Shown: piece after piece, positions 52,793 through 60,635 of the stretch
Numbering within the stretch: the stretch's first letter is position 1
Layout: the number at the start of each line of letters is the position of its first letter
Assembly: GCF_036924525.1 (NCBI RefSeq)
Contig: NZ_JAZHRU010000001.1
Coordinates: forward strand, 6,353,001-6,417,000
Source of the DNA: Bradyrhizobium sp. AZCC 1719
GTDB taxonomy: Bacteria; Pseudomonadota; Alphaproteobacteria; Rhizobiales; Xanthobacteraceae
Direction: 5' to 3'
DNA: 64,000 nucleotides
Notes under the pieces: model-generated
The model's input: the letters and a program-made list of their open reading frames with translations, nothing else
Databases searched by the model: none
What the model was told of the DNA's origin: nothing
Made by a program: the position numbers and the translations under genes

Positions 52793-54175
52793 CTAATGTG
52801 GCCAGATGCCTTCGCTCAGGACAACGCGTTCAGGTTCTTGGTAAGAGCGTGCAACCCCGCAAGATCTGCCATGCTCGGCATCCTGTGGGCTCTGAAGATG
52901 AATAGCCCCTGATAACATCGTCGGCGGCGCTACAGTGTCCGACGAGATGAGCGGACGGCTTCGAGCTGCGTCGAGACCCGTGACGACCGTGCGCAAGCGG
53001 TGGCTATGGCAGCCCGCGGGATCAAGCAGGCGCATGCCGACCAGGACCATGCGAATCGTATCTTCGGTCGCGTGGCGGAGCAGATGAGACGCCGACGCCA
53101 TCGCCTCGTCGAGCGTCCAGGGCCGCATCTGGATGCTCGCGAACGCGTCGATACCGCAATCTAGATTAGCTTTGGCGCCTTCGCCGATTGAACCGGCAAG
53201 GGCGATCACTGGAAGGCCGCGTGCCTTCGCGCGCCGCGCGACTTCCGCCGGCACCTTGCCGAACGGGGTTTGGTTATCGAGAGTGCCCTCTCCGGTGAGC
53301 ACGAGATCGGTCTCGGCCAACAGGGCGTCGAAGTTGGTGTAGTGCATGACCATGTCGAAGCGCGGACGCAGCACCGCGCCGAGGAGCGCATGCAACCCCG
53401 CGCCAATGCCCCCGGACGCTCCGCCGCCCGCCACCGTCTTGACATCGACGCCGGTTGCGACGCGCACGCACGCTGCATAGTTCCCAAGCGCCGCCTCAAG
53501 CATCACAATCTGTGCGGGCGTCGCACCCTTCTGCGGACCGTAAACGCGCGTCACGCCATGTTCGCCGAGCAACACATTGTGCCAATTGACCGCCGCTTCA
53601 ATCTGCACGCTGTCGAGGCGCGGATCTCGATTCGACAGGTCGATGGAGGCAAGCCGCGCCAGCGCGCCGCCGCCGCAGCCGATCGCCTTGTCGTCCGTGT
53701 CAAGTAAACGGATGCCGAGCGCTTCCGCCATGCCGGCGCCGCCGTCGTTGACGCCGCTGTCCCCACATCCGACCAGAATGTGCTCGGCTCCGGCATCGAG
53801 CGCCGCGCGGATGAGTTCGCCGACGCCGCGGCTCGTCGTCACCGCCGGATCGCGCGCTCCGCGCGGCACTAGCCGCAGGCCGGCCGCCGCCGCAATCTCG
53901 ATCACGGCCGTCTTAGGCCCGGAACCGCCAAGGAAGCCGATCGGCGCGCGCACCGGCGCGTTGACGGGACCACTGACCGTCACCTGTTCAAGCGTGCCGT
54001 TCGTCGCCGCTACCAGCGCCGCCGTGAAGCCTTCGCCGCCGTCGATCATCGGCGTGGAGAGCACCCGAGCATCGGGCAGCGTGCGCCGTACGCCCGCTGC
54101 CATGGCTCCGGCTACTTCGGTGGCGCTCAGGCATTCCTTGAAACCCGAGGGAGCGATCAGAACGGTAAGGGCCAT
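52793..54175 (-). CDS. Glycerate kinase (GlxK/GarK family) with extended C-terminus
   Basis: 460 residues from ATG 54175, with GGAGG upstream. The core matches the GlxK/GarK family: VLIAPSGFKECLSATEVAGAMAAGVRR, PMIDGGEGFTAALV, LVGCGDSGVNDGGAGMAEALG, VYGPQKGATPAQI and LVLTGEGTLDNQTPFGKVPAEVARRAK. It phosphorylates glycerate for entry into glycolysis. The family usually ends near residue 385; here about 75 extra residues (CHSHRLRTVVTGLDAARSR onwards) look unrelated and may come from loss of the original stop. It is followed upstream by a transporter gene with the same promoter motif, suggesting use of a C3/C4 acid. Confidence 0.88.
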   Translation of the reverse strand: MALTVLIAPSGFKECLSATEVAGAMAAGVRRTLPDARVLSTPMIDGGEGFTAALVAATNGTLEQVTVSGPVNAPVRAPIGFLGGSGPKTAVIEIAAAAGLRLVPRGARDPAVTTSRGVGELIRAALDAGAEHILVGCGDSGVNDGGAGMAEALGIRLLDTDDKAIGCGGGALARLASIDLSNRDPRLDSVQIEAAVNWHNVLLGEHGVTRVYGPQKGATPAQIVMLEAALGNYAACVRVATGVDVKTVAGGGASGGIGAGLHALLGAVLRPRFDMVMHYTNFDALLAETDLVLTGEGTLDNQTPFGKVPAEVARRAKARGLPVIALAGSIGEGAKANLDCGIDAFASIQMRPWTLDEAMASASHLLRHATEDTIRMVLVGMRLLDPAGCHSHRLRTVVTGLDAARSRPLISSDTVAPPTMLSGAIHLQSPQDAEHGRSCGVARSYQEPERVVLSEGIWPH

Positions 54176-54214
54176 CTTGTCCTCCGTTGTGGGGCGGCAG
54201 AAGAGCGTGCGAGG

Positions 54215-54241
54215 ATAACGGATGGGATCCAGGATTATTCC
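54215..54241 (-). promoter_or_regulatory. ECF-type promoter for the glycerate kinase gene
   Basis: Minus strand GGAATAA (54241-54235), 14 bases, CGTTAT (54220-54215), about 40 bp before ATG 54175. Core elements match the 43011 site exactly. Confidence 0.68.
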
Positions 54242-54289
54242 CATGCATGGAAGAGCACACTTCTGATCGCCATGTGGTGCGGCCGATGA

Positions 54290-55744
54290 TCATGGTTGTA
54301 GCGAGATACCGAGAAGCGGCCAGACGACCAGCGCGAACGCCACCAACAGAAGGAGGTGTATCGGCAAGAGCACAGCTGAAAGGAGCATCAGATCCTTCGG
54401 CGCATAGGTCGGCTGCGTTAGCGTGGCGTAGAGTGCCACCGCTTTCGCGCTCACTGGCAGCGTCTGGCAGAAGCCAGTTCCGACTGCGACGAGCAGAATA
54501 AGTGCGGCCGGATCGTATCCGAACCCGGCGAGCGGCAACGCGAGTATCGGAATGAGAACGACCGCTCGTGCGGTCCGCGACGTCACGACCAGATGCGCGC
54601 AAAGTGCGGTCGCGGAGACAATTGTGGCGACCGCGAGCGGGCTGCCGAATGCCTGCCAGTCGATCCTCGTCACAAGATCCGCCGCAACCACGCGCGCGGC
54701 GCCGGAGACGATCAGCGCGTCGCCCATCAGCATGGTAGCAGCCAGGAACGCCAACAGCTTCCATTCGATCGTTTTCAGGGCCGTGGCCGGCAAGAGCGCG
54801 GGGGATGGTCCGATCACGAGCAGTGTGGCCGCCACCAAAACGACAAGAGCAGGCTCGATTCCGACGGCCGTCGCGCTGAGAAGCGCGACCAGCATGACGG
54901 CGACGATCATTGCGACCGCGCGCTGCCGTGGATTGAGCGGGTCTCGCGGAATGCTTGGCAGCTTGGGCGCCGCCATGCGCGTCTCGCGGTCGAGGAATAG
55001 CCAAAGGATCACACTCGTTGCCACAAAACTGCTCGCGACCGCGAACGGAAAACACAGCACGGTCCAGCGCGCGTAATCGAGGAGCGCTCCGCCGGACCGC
55101 GTGATGAACTCGGCGGCGACCAGATGCGCGCCCGCGCCAGTAAGCGAAGCGCATGCCGAGAGCAGAACGATACTCGGGATAAGAAGCGCGAGTGCACGCA
55201 CGACCTGTAAATCCCGGATCGAAGCGGCGAGCGTCAGAAACACCGGCAGGAACAACACAGCGCGACCGGTCGTCGAGGGAATGACAAAAGCGGTTGCCAA
55301 GATCAAGAAGGCGAGCCGATGGAACAGGCGCGTGACCGATCGGACATTGCCAATCGTGGCGATCACCACGCGCTCCGCGAGTCCCGATCGCGTAAGTGCG
55401 GTGGCGATCACGAAGGCTCCGACCAAGAGTCCGATTAGTGGGTTTTTCAGCGTCGTCGCGATGGTGGAGAGGGGAACGGCGCCACCGACAAGCAGCGCGG
55501 CCACGGCTGCGAGCGCGACTACTGTGTCGTCGATTTTGAACAGGGTCCATCCTAGGATCGCGAGCGCAAACACGACCAGCACGAAGCGTGCCTCGGCCGG
55601 ATAAGGCAACCCCACCCCGATGACAGCCACCGCGGCGAACGCGACCAAGATAGCTATCACCGACCGCGGGCTTGAGCCGCCAGCCGCAGCTGTCGGCTCC
55701 AGGGCAATTTTCTTACTGACCGACACGGTTTGTTCATGGGCCAT
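54290..55744 (-). CDS. SLC13/DASS-type anion transporter
   Basis: 484 residues from ATG 55744 (MAHEQTVSVSKK); the frame back to 55990 lacks coding character. Around twelve hydrophobic helices are seen, with family landmarks FKIDDTVVALAAVAALLVGGAVPLSTI, NPLIGLLVGAFVIATALTRSGLAERV and PSTTGRAVLFLPVFL; a second half repeats the pattern (LMGDALIVSGAARVVAADL; TSRTARAVVLIPILALPL). The SxxT motifs (IPSTTGRA, VTSRTARA) are those that coordinate substrate and sodium in divalent-anion symporters. Substrate unknown; next to glycerate kinase a small organic acid is plausible. The start codon lies only 6 bases after a promoter -10 element. Confidence 0.87.
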   Translation of the reverse strand: MAHEQTVSVSKKIALEPTAAAGGSSPRSVIAILVAFAAVAVIGVGLPYPAEARFVLVVFALAILGWTLFKIDDTVVALAAVAALLVGGAVPLSTIATTLKNPLIGLLVGAFVIATALTRSGLAERVVIATIGNVRSVTRLFHRLAFLILATAFVIPSTTGRAVLFLPVFLTLAASIRDLQVVRALALLIPSIVLLSACASLTGAGAHLVAAEFITRSGGALLDYARWTVLCFPFAVASSFVATSVILWLFLDRETRMAAPKLPSIPRDPLNPRQRAVAMIVAVMLVALLSATAVGIEPALVVLVAATLLVIGPSPALLPATALKTIEWKLLAFLAATMLMGDALIVSGAARVVAADLVTRIDWQAFGSPLAVATIVSATALCAHLVVTSRTARAVVLIPILALPLAGFGYDPAALILLVAVGTGFCQTLPVSAKAVALYATLTQPTYAPKDLMLLSAVLLPIHLLLLVAFALVVWPLLGISLQP

Positions 55745-55750
55745 GCCACG

Positions 55751-55777
55751 ACAACGGATGGCGTAGGGGATTATTCC
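55751..55777 (-). promoter_or_regulatory. ECF-type promoter for the SLC13-like gene
   Basis: Minus strand GGAATAA (55777-55771), 14 bases, CGTTGT (55756-55751). ATG begins at 55744, so the transcript would be leaderless or nearly so. Confidence 0.65.
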
Positions 55778-55820
55778 CGGATTGACATCCCGTCGCTCAG
55801 CAAAATGCGATAGGCCAGCA

Positions 55821-57146
55821 CTATTCCTCGCGGAACGCGCGGTTGATCTGATCCCGCAGCGGCTTGACCAGATAGGAGATGACCGTTCGATCGCCGGTCT
55901 GAATAAATGCCTCGGCCGGCATCCCCGGCACCAACACGAGCTTGCCGAGACGCGCAAGCTCCCGCGGCGGCACGGCAATGCGAACGACATAGTAGGATAG
56001 TCCGCTCTTTTGATCTTGCGTCAGATCGGCGGCAATGCGGCTGACCTCGCCGTTCAACTCCGGTGTGGTTCGCTGATTGAAGGCCGACATGCGCAAAACC
56101 GCTTTCTGGCCCAGCCGAATCTGGTCGATATCCTGCGGCTGTATCTGTGCTTCCAACGCCAGCCTGTCGCTATCAGGCACTATCAGCATGATCGTATCGG
56201 CCGGTGAAATTACGCCACCAACGGTATGAACTGCGAGCTCGTGCACCAGACCGCTTTGCGGCGCGACGAGATCGATGCGTTTCAGTTGATCCTCAGCCGA
56301 AACCTTGCGTTCGACGTACTCGGCCGTTTGCGCTTCGATCTCACGCAGGCTGTTGGCCACTTCGCTGCGAAGGTCCTGATCGATCTGGATGATCTGAAGC
56401 TGTGTCTCTGCGATCTTGCCGCCGGACTGGGCCTGCGCCGCCGCAAGCCGGCCGCGCTCACCGTCCAGATTGGTGCCTTCGCGCTCCAGCGCCATCATGC
56501 GCTGGATCGGCACGAGACCCTTCTCCCAGAGCTCACGCACACCCGTGAGCTCACGCTCAATCAGCGCGATTCCCCGCACCTTCGCTTCTTCCTGGGAGAC
56601 CAGGCCACGCACCTCCTTCTCGTATTGAAGGATGCGTTCGCGCAACTGCGCTTTCTGACCAAGTCGAGCTTCACGGCGAAGCTCGAAAAGCTTGCGTTCC
56701 CCTGCCAATAGCTGCGCGACATCGCTGTCGACTGCGCGCATCATCAGCGCCGCAGGGAATGAGATCGCCGGCGCCTCATCGCGCTCTGCTTCCAGCCGCG
56801 CGCGCCGCACGGCGAATTCATCCAGCCGCTTGGTGACGATGGCGAGGTTGGAACGCGTTTGCGTCGCATCCAGTCGCATTACGACGTCACCCACGGTGAC
56901 GCGCTGGCCCTCGCGCACCCGGATTTCGCCGACCACACCGCCGGTTGGATGCTGCACCTTCTTCACATAGGAATCGACGACGAAATGTCCGGTCGCGACC
57001 ACGGCGCCGGCCAGATTTGTCGCCGCCGCCCATCCGCCGATCCCTGCCACGAGAAACAGGCTTGCGAGGCCACCGACGAGGAGATGGCGCCGGATCGAAC
57101 GCGCGAGGGCGACGTGATCAGCGTTCGGCATCGACTTCATCCGCAT
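55821..57146 (-). CDS. HlyD-family type I secretion periplasmic adaptor
   Basis: 441 residues (ATG 57146; ATG 57131 also possible). A single N-terminal helix (RHLLVGGLASLFLVAGIGGWAAA) is followed by VVATGHFVVDSYVKKVQHPTGGVVGEIRVREGQRVTVGDVVMRLD, a long coiled coil, and the C-terminal LVPGMPAEAFIQTGDRTVISYLVKPL, the HlyD/PrtE/HasE signature. It bridges the ABC exporter to a TolC-type outer-membrane channel, which is not encoded in the window. It overlaps the ABC gene by 29 bp (or 14 with the shorter start). Confidence 0.94.
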   Translation of the reverse strand: MRMKSMPNADHVALARSIRRHLLVGGLASLFLVAGIGGWAAATNLAGAVVATGHFVVDSYVKKVQHPTGGVVGEIRVREGQRVTVGDVVMRLDATQTRSNLAIVTKRLDEFAVRRARLEAERDEAPAISFPAALMMRAVDSDVAQLLAGERKLFELRREARLGQKAQLRERILQYEKEVRGLVSQEEAKVRGIALIERELTGVRELWEKGLVPIQRMMALEREGTNLDGERGRLAAAQAQSGGKIAETQLQIIQIDQDLRSEVANSLREIEAQTAEYVERKVSAEDQLKRIDLVAPQSGLVHELAVHTVGGVISPADTIMLIVPDSDRLALEAQIQPQDIDQIRLGQKAVLRMSAFNQRTTPELNGEVSRIAADLTQDQKSGLSYYVVRIAVPPRELARLGKLVLVPGMPAEAFIQTGDRTVISYLVKPLRDQINRAFREE

Positions 57147-58965
57147 ATTGGTCGGGCGATCTGCCTGTACCCGGGTCGGTGGCCGTCGCGACGACGCGGA
57201 ACGGAGCGGCGGCGCGAAAACCGGTCAAATAGCCGGCAGCCGTCGTCATCGTAGCCGGCGGAGGATTTGCAGCTTTCAGGGCGCGAGACAGCACCTCGTC
57301 GCGTGGTCCAAAGGCCTTCATTCTTCCTGCTTCGATGACGGCCACGAGGTCCACCACGCTGAGCGCGCTGGGGCGATGAGCAACGACAACGACGATCCCC
57401 TTCCGCTCGCGCACAGACATCATTGCCTTGACGACGGCCTTCTCGCCTTCCGCATCGAGGTTCGCGTTGGGCTCGTCGAGCACGACGAGAAACGGATCTC
57501 CGTAAAGCGCGCGAGCCAGACCGATGCACTGCCGTTGCCCGGCCGACAGGGCCGAGCCCGCCTCCCCGATACGGGTCTCATAGCCGTTGTCAAAGCGAAG
57601 GATGAGATCGTGTGCGCCCGCCGCCTGGGCCGCGGCGACAATGACGCCAGCATCGGCATTCGCTTCAAAGCGGGAGATGTTCTCGGCGATGGTACCGTCG
57701 AACAGTTCGACACCCTGCGGCAGATAGCCGACGTGGCGACCCAACTCTTCCCGGTCCCATTGATCGAATCCGGCGCCATCGACGCGCACCTTGCCGCTTG
57801 CCGGCGTCCAAACGCCGACCAGCGCACGCGCGAGTGTGGACTTTCCACTGCCGCTCGGGCCGATGATGCCAAGCGCGCTTCCCGCCGGCAGCACAAAATT
57901 GACCCCTGTAAGGCTTGGCTTCCTCTCGCCGGGAGGCGTGACGCTGATCGATTCCGCGCGCAACTCGCGCTCCGGCTTCGGCAGCGCCATGATCGCCCGC
58001 GCCTCAGGCATCAGTGCGAACATCTCCTCGAGTCTGCCCCAACTCTGCCGCGCCATCAGGAACGGCTTCCAAGCGGCAATCGCGAGATCGACCGGCGCCA
58101 GCGCACGGCCCATCATGATCGAACTCGCGATCATGACGCCGGCGCTCGTCTCCTGCCTGATGACCAAATAAGCGCCGACCGCCAGCATGCCCGATTGCAG
58201 GATCATACGCAGCGATCTGGACACACCGCCGAGGCCGCCGACGATGTCGCCGGTGCGCCGGTTTGCGGCGAGATATTCCGTATTCGCCTTCTGCCAGCGT
58301 TTCGCCACTCGACCGCCCATCCCCATGGCGCAAACCACTTCGGCATTGCGCCGGCCGGCCTCCATCAGCGCGTTGCGCGCCATGCCGTGCTGCATCGCAG
58401 CACGCGTCGGCCCGCGCGACAGCGCATCTGTGACAACCGTGAGCGACACCAGGACGATCGCGCCCACAAGCGCGGTGATGCCGATCCAGAAATGGAACAG
58501 GAAGCAAATAGCGAGATAGAGCGGCATCCATGGCAGATCGAACAGTGCCGTCGGTCCCTGCCCCGACAGGAAGCTGCGAACATTGTCGAGATCGCGCAGC
58601 GGCTGCAGGCCGTCTCCCGGCATCCGGGCTTCAAGTGGCAACCGGACGATCGCCTCATGCACGCGACCGGACAGTTTACGATCGACGCTCTCACCGATCC
58701 GCAGCAATACGCGACCGCGGATCACATCCAGCATCGATTGAAACGCGAACAGAACCGCAGCCAGCACCGCAAGCCCGACCAACGTGGACAGACTGCGGCT
58801 CGCCAACACGCGATCATAGACCTGGAGCATGAACAGCGGCGACGTCAGCGCCAGGATATTGACTACGCCGCTGACCACCGCAATTCCGGCAAGCGCCGGC
58901 GCCAGAGGCGACACGACCGCCGCAGCCAAAGGCTGCGACGGCTTGCGATGCGGGATTTTGAGCAC
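57118..58965 (-). CDS. Type I secretion ABC transporter (HasD/PrtD type)
   Basis: 615 residues. Transmembrane part from about 20 to 310 (LAGIAVVSGVVNILALTSPLFMLQVYDRVL; FDLPWMPLYLAICFLFHFWIG). The ATPase has Walker A GPSGSGKSTLARAL near 365, a signature-like ALSAGQRQCIGLARAL, Walker B FLVVLDEPNANLD and the switch His in VVVAHRPSAL. There is no C39 peptidase or inactive peptidase domain, fitting the protease/haemophore exporters HasD and PrtD. It lies 10 bp after the first HasA-like gene, whose product it presumably exports, together with the second and possibly the RTX protein at 48 kb. Confidence 0.96.
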   Translation of the reverse strand: MLKIPHRKPSQPLAAAVVSPLAPALAGIAVVSGVVNILALTSPLFMLQVYDRVLASRSLSTLVGLAVLAAVLFAFQSMLDVIRGRVLLRIGESVDRKLSGRVHEAIVRLPLEARMPGDGLQPLRDLDNVRSFLSGQGPTALFDLPWMPLYLAICFLFHFWIGITALVGAIVLVSLTVVTDALSRGPTRAAMQHGMARNALMEAGRRNAEVVCAMGMGGRVAKRWQKANTEYLAANRRTGDIVGGLGGVSRSLRMILQSGMLAVGAYLVIRQETSAGVMIASSIMMGRALAPVDLAIAAWKPFLMARQSWGRLEEMFALMPEARAIMALPKPERELRAESISVTPPGERKPSLTGVNFVLPAGSALGIIGPSGSGKSTLARALVGVWTPASGKVRVDGAGFDQWDREELGRHVGYLPQGVELFDGTIAENISRFEANADAGVIVAAAQAAGAHDLILRFDNGYETRIGEAGSALSAGQRQCIGLARALYGDPFLVVLDEPNANLDAEGEKAVVKAMMSVRERKGIVVVVAHRPSALSVVDLVAVIEAGRMKAFGPRDEVLSRALKAANPPPATMTTAAGYLTGFRAAAPFRVVATATDPGTGRSPDQYADEVDAER

Positions 58966-58974
58966 AGGCGGCTC

Positions 58975-59730
58975 TCAGACCAAAATATTGCCGCAGAGAA
59001 TCAGGTTGGCAATGTCGGTTCCGACATAGCCGTCCAACTGAAGCGTGTTCGTGCCGTAGGTGATGGTAAGAACGCCGGTGTCGTCCCACCAGTTGCTGTG
59101 GTTGAGGAACAGATCGGCATAGCTCGAAATGCCCGTCACCGCCTGCAGATCGATAACGTCGTCATTTCCAGTATCGGTGCCGAAATCAGCGATGACGTCG
59201 TCTGCCCAACCATCGGCAAAAGTGAAGGTATCATCGCCAAGATTGCCGGTGAGCGTATCATTGCCGGCAAAACTCAGCATGACGTCGTTGCCAACGGTGC
59301 CGTTCTGGATGGTGCCCTGCTCGGCGAAATAGCCATAGAGCGCATCCAGGCTGCCGTTCTGCGACAGATCGGCAATTGCAGCATCGAAAGCCGGCGTCAG
59401 CGCTGCACCGCTGAAATCGACCGACAGGCCTTCATCTTGCACCCACTGATCGGTGGACGAGACGTAAGCGAGATTGCTGCCAAGCGTCAACGTGGTGACC
59501 GTGCCATCGACCACACCGGGCGTATAGCTGAAATCAGTTCCGTTCACGATCACGGACGACTTGTCGTTGTCCACACCGCCCACGATGCGCGTTCCAGCAT
59601 ACCACTGGTCCGACACGTTCCTGACGGCGTTGAAGCCGCCCGTTCCGCGATACTCGAAACTGTCGATCCAGTTGTCCAGGAAGACCGGAAGGTCGCTGCT
59701 CGCGCTCGTGTAGTTCAGTACCAATGCCAT
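58975..59730 (-). CDS. HasA-like haemophore with RTX tail, paralogue 1
   Basis: 251 residues without a cleavable signal, as usual for type I substrates. The first ~150 residues follow the HasA fold (MALVLNYTSASSDLPVFLDNWIDSF; SVIVNGTDFSYTPGVVDGTVTTLTLGSNLAYV). The Tyr in FSYTPG aligns with the haem-ligand Tyr of HasA; the loop His of classical HasA is not obvious. A region with one RTX-type motif follows (SFAGNDTLTGNLGDDTFTFADG), and the end NLILCGNILV is a type I signal-like tail. Placed between the ABC exporter and the paralogue and HasR-like receptor genes, it is the probable haem scavenger. Confidence 0.82.
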   Translation of the reverse strand: MALVLNYTSASSDLPVFLDNWIDSFEYRGTGGFNAVRNVSDQWYAGTRIVGGVDNDKSSVIVNGTDFSYTPGVVDGTVTTLTLGSNLAYVSSTDQWVQDEGLSVDFSGAALTPAFDAAIADLSQNGSLDALYGYFAEQGTIQNGTVGNDVMLSFAGNDTLTGNLGDDTFTFADGWADDVIADFGTDTGNDDVIDLQAVTGISSYADLFLNHSNWWDDTGVLTITYGTNTLQLDGYVGTDIANLILCGNILV

Positions 59731-59838
59731 TCCTTAACTCCTTAGATTTTCTTGATGACGATAATTGGAATCATTGCCGGCTTCCGCCGCGTTCACGGAT
59801 GAACGCGGCGTTGCCCCTTGCAGAATTCGGGATGTCTC

Positions 59839-60558
59839 TCACGCAAACTCGAAGTTCGCGGCCGTCAACCCCGTTACGCCGGCAATCGTGATGCCGTCGG
59901 TGAAATCGGAGCTGCTGATGACAGTGTCGGCTCCGATCGTGGAAATAAACAGGTCCCCCAATCCCGTTGCCCCCCACGCCGAGACATCGAGGATGTCCAC
60001 AGCAAGATCGAAGCTGTTGACGGTGTCGAACGAGGACCCGTCCTGGAATACGAAAGTATCCTGGCCGCCGAAACCGAGCAGCGTATCGTCGAGACCCAGA
60101 TTCCCGACCTGCATTGTGCCTTGCTCGGCAAAGTAGTCCGTCAGACCCGGGAAGGTCCCCAGACCGTCAACGGCTCCGCCGTGCGACAGGCTGTAGATCG
60201 CATAGGCGAACGTGGTCGTATCCGGCATGTAGCCGCTCACGTTCGTGATGATGAGCTCTTCATCCTGCACCCACAGATCCTGGCCGGCATCATATTCGAG
60301 GTTCCGGCCGAGCGTGAGCGAAGTGACATCGCCGTTGAACAGGCCCGGCGAATAGCTGTAGTCGTCGATCCCCATGATGACCGAGGGGATGTTGTTGTCG
60401 ACGCCTTCGGTATCGACACCGGCGGACCACTGATCCTGACCGGTAGAGAATGACCGGGAGAACCAGCCGTTGTCGTTGTAGGAGAAGTTCGCGTCATAGG
60501 CTGCGAGGTAGGATGGAAGATTGCTGCTCGCTGCGGTCAGCTCAATCAACAGTGTCAT
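59839..60558 (-). CDS. HasA-like haemophore with RTX-like tail, paralogue 2
   Basis: 239 residues built like the preceding protein: the opening MTLLIELTAASSNLPSYLAAYDANF matches the paralogue, as do SVIMGIDDYSYSPGLFNGDVTSLTLGRNLEY, the DYFAEQGTMQVGN block and DTLLGFGGQDTFVFQDG. Overall identity appears moderate, so the duplication is old. The candidate ligand Tyr is kept (YSYSPG). The C-terminus (TGITIAG-like, ending ANFEFA) is less hydrophobic than usual. Having two haemophores per receptor is uncommon; they could differ in haem source or in delivery to HasR. Confidence 0.8.
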   Translation of the reverse strand: MTLLIELTAASSNLPSYLAAYDANFSYNDNGWFSRSFSTGQDQWSAGVDTEGVDNNIPSVIMGIDDYSYSPGLFNGDVTSLTLGRNLEYDAGQDLWVQDEELIITNVSGYMPDTTTFAYAIYSLSHGGAVDGLGTFPGLTDYFAEQGTMQVGNLGLDDTLLGFGGQDTFVFQDGSSFDTVNSFDLAVDILDVSAWGATGLGDLFISTIGADTVISSSDFTDGITIAGVTGLTAANFEFA

Positions 60559-60635
60559 TTCTTGTTTCCCTTTGCCTGTTTCATCTGTTCGTCCCAGGAC
60601 GAACCTCGCATCCAGAGCCTGCGGCCGTGGAATTC

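Noticed and set aside
57148..59745. 865-residue plus-strand open frame
   Set aside because: It is antisense to the type I ABC transporter and HasA-like genes, has no domain content, and is rich in His, Arg and Asp as expected for a mirror of a GC-rich gene.
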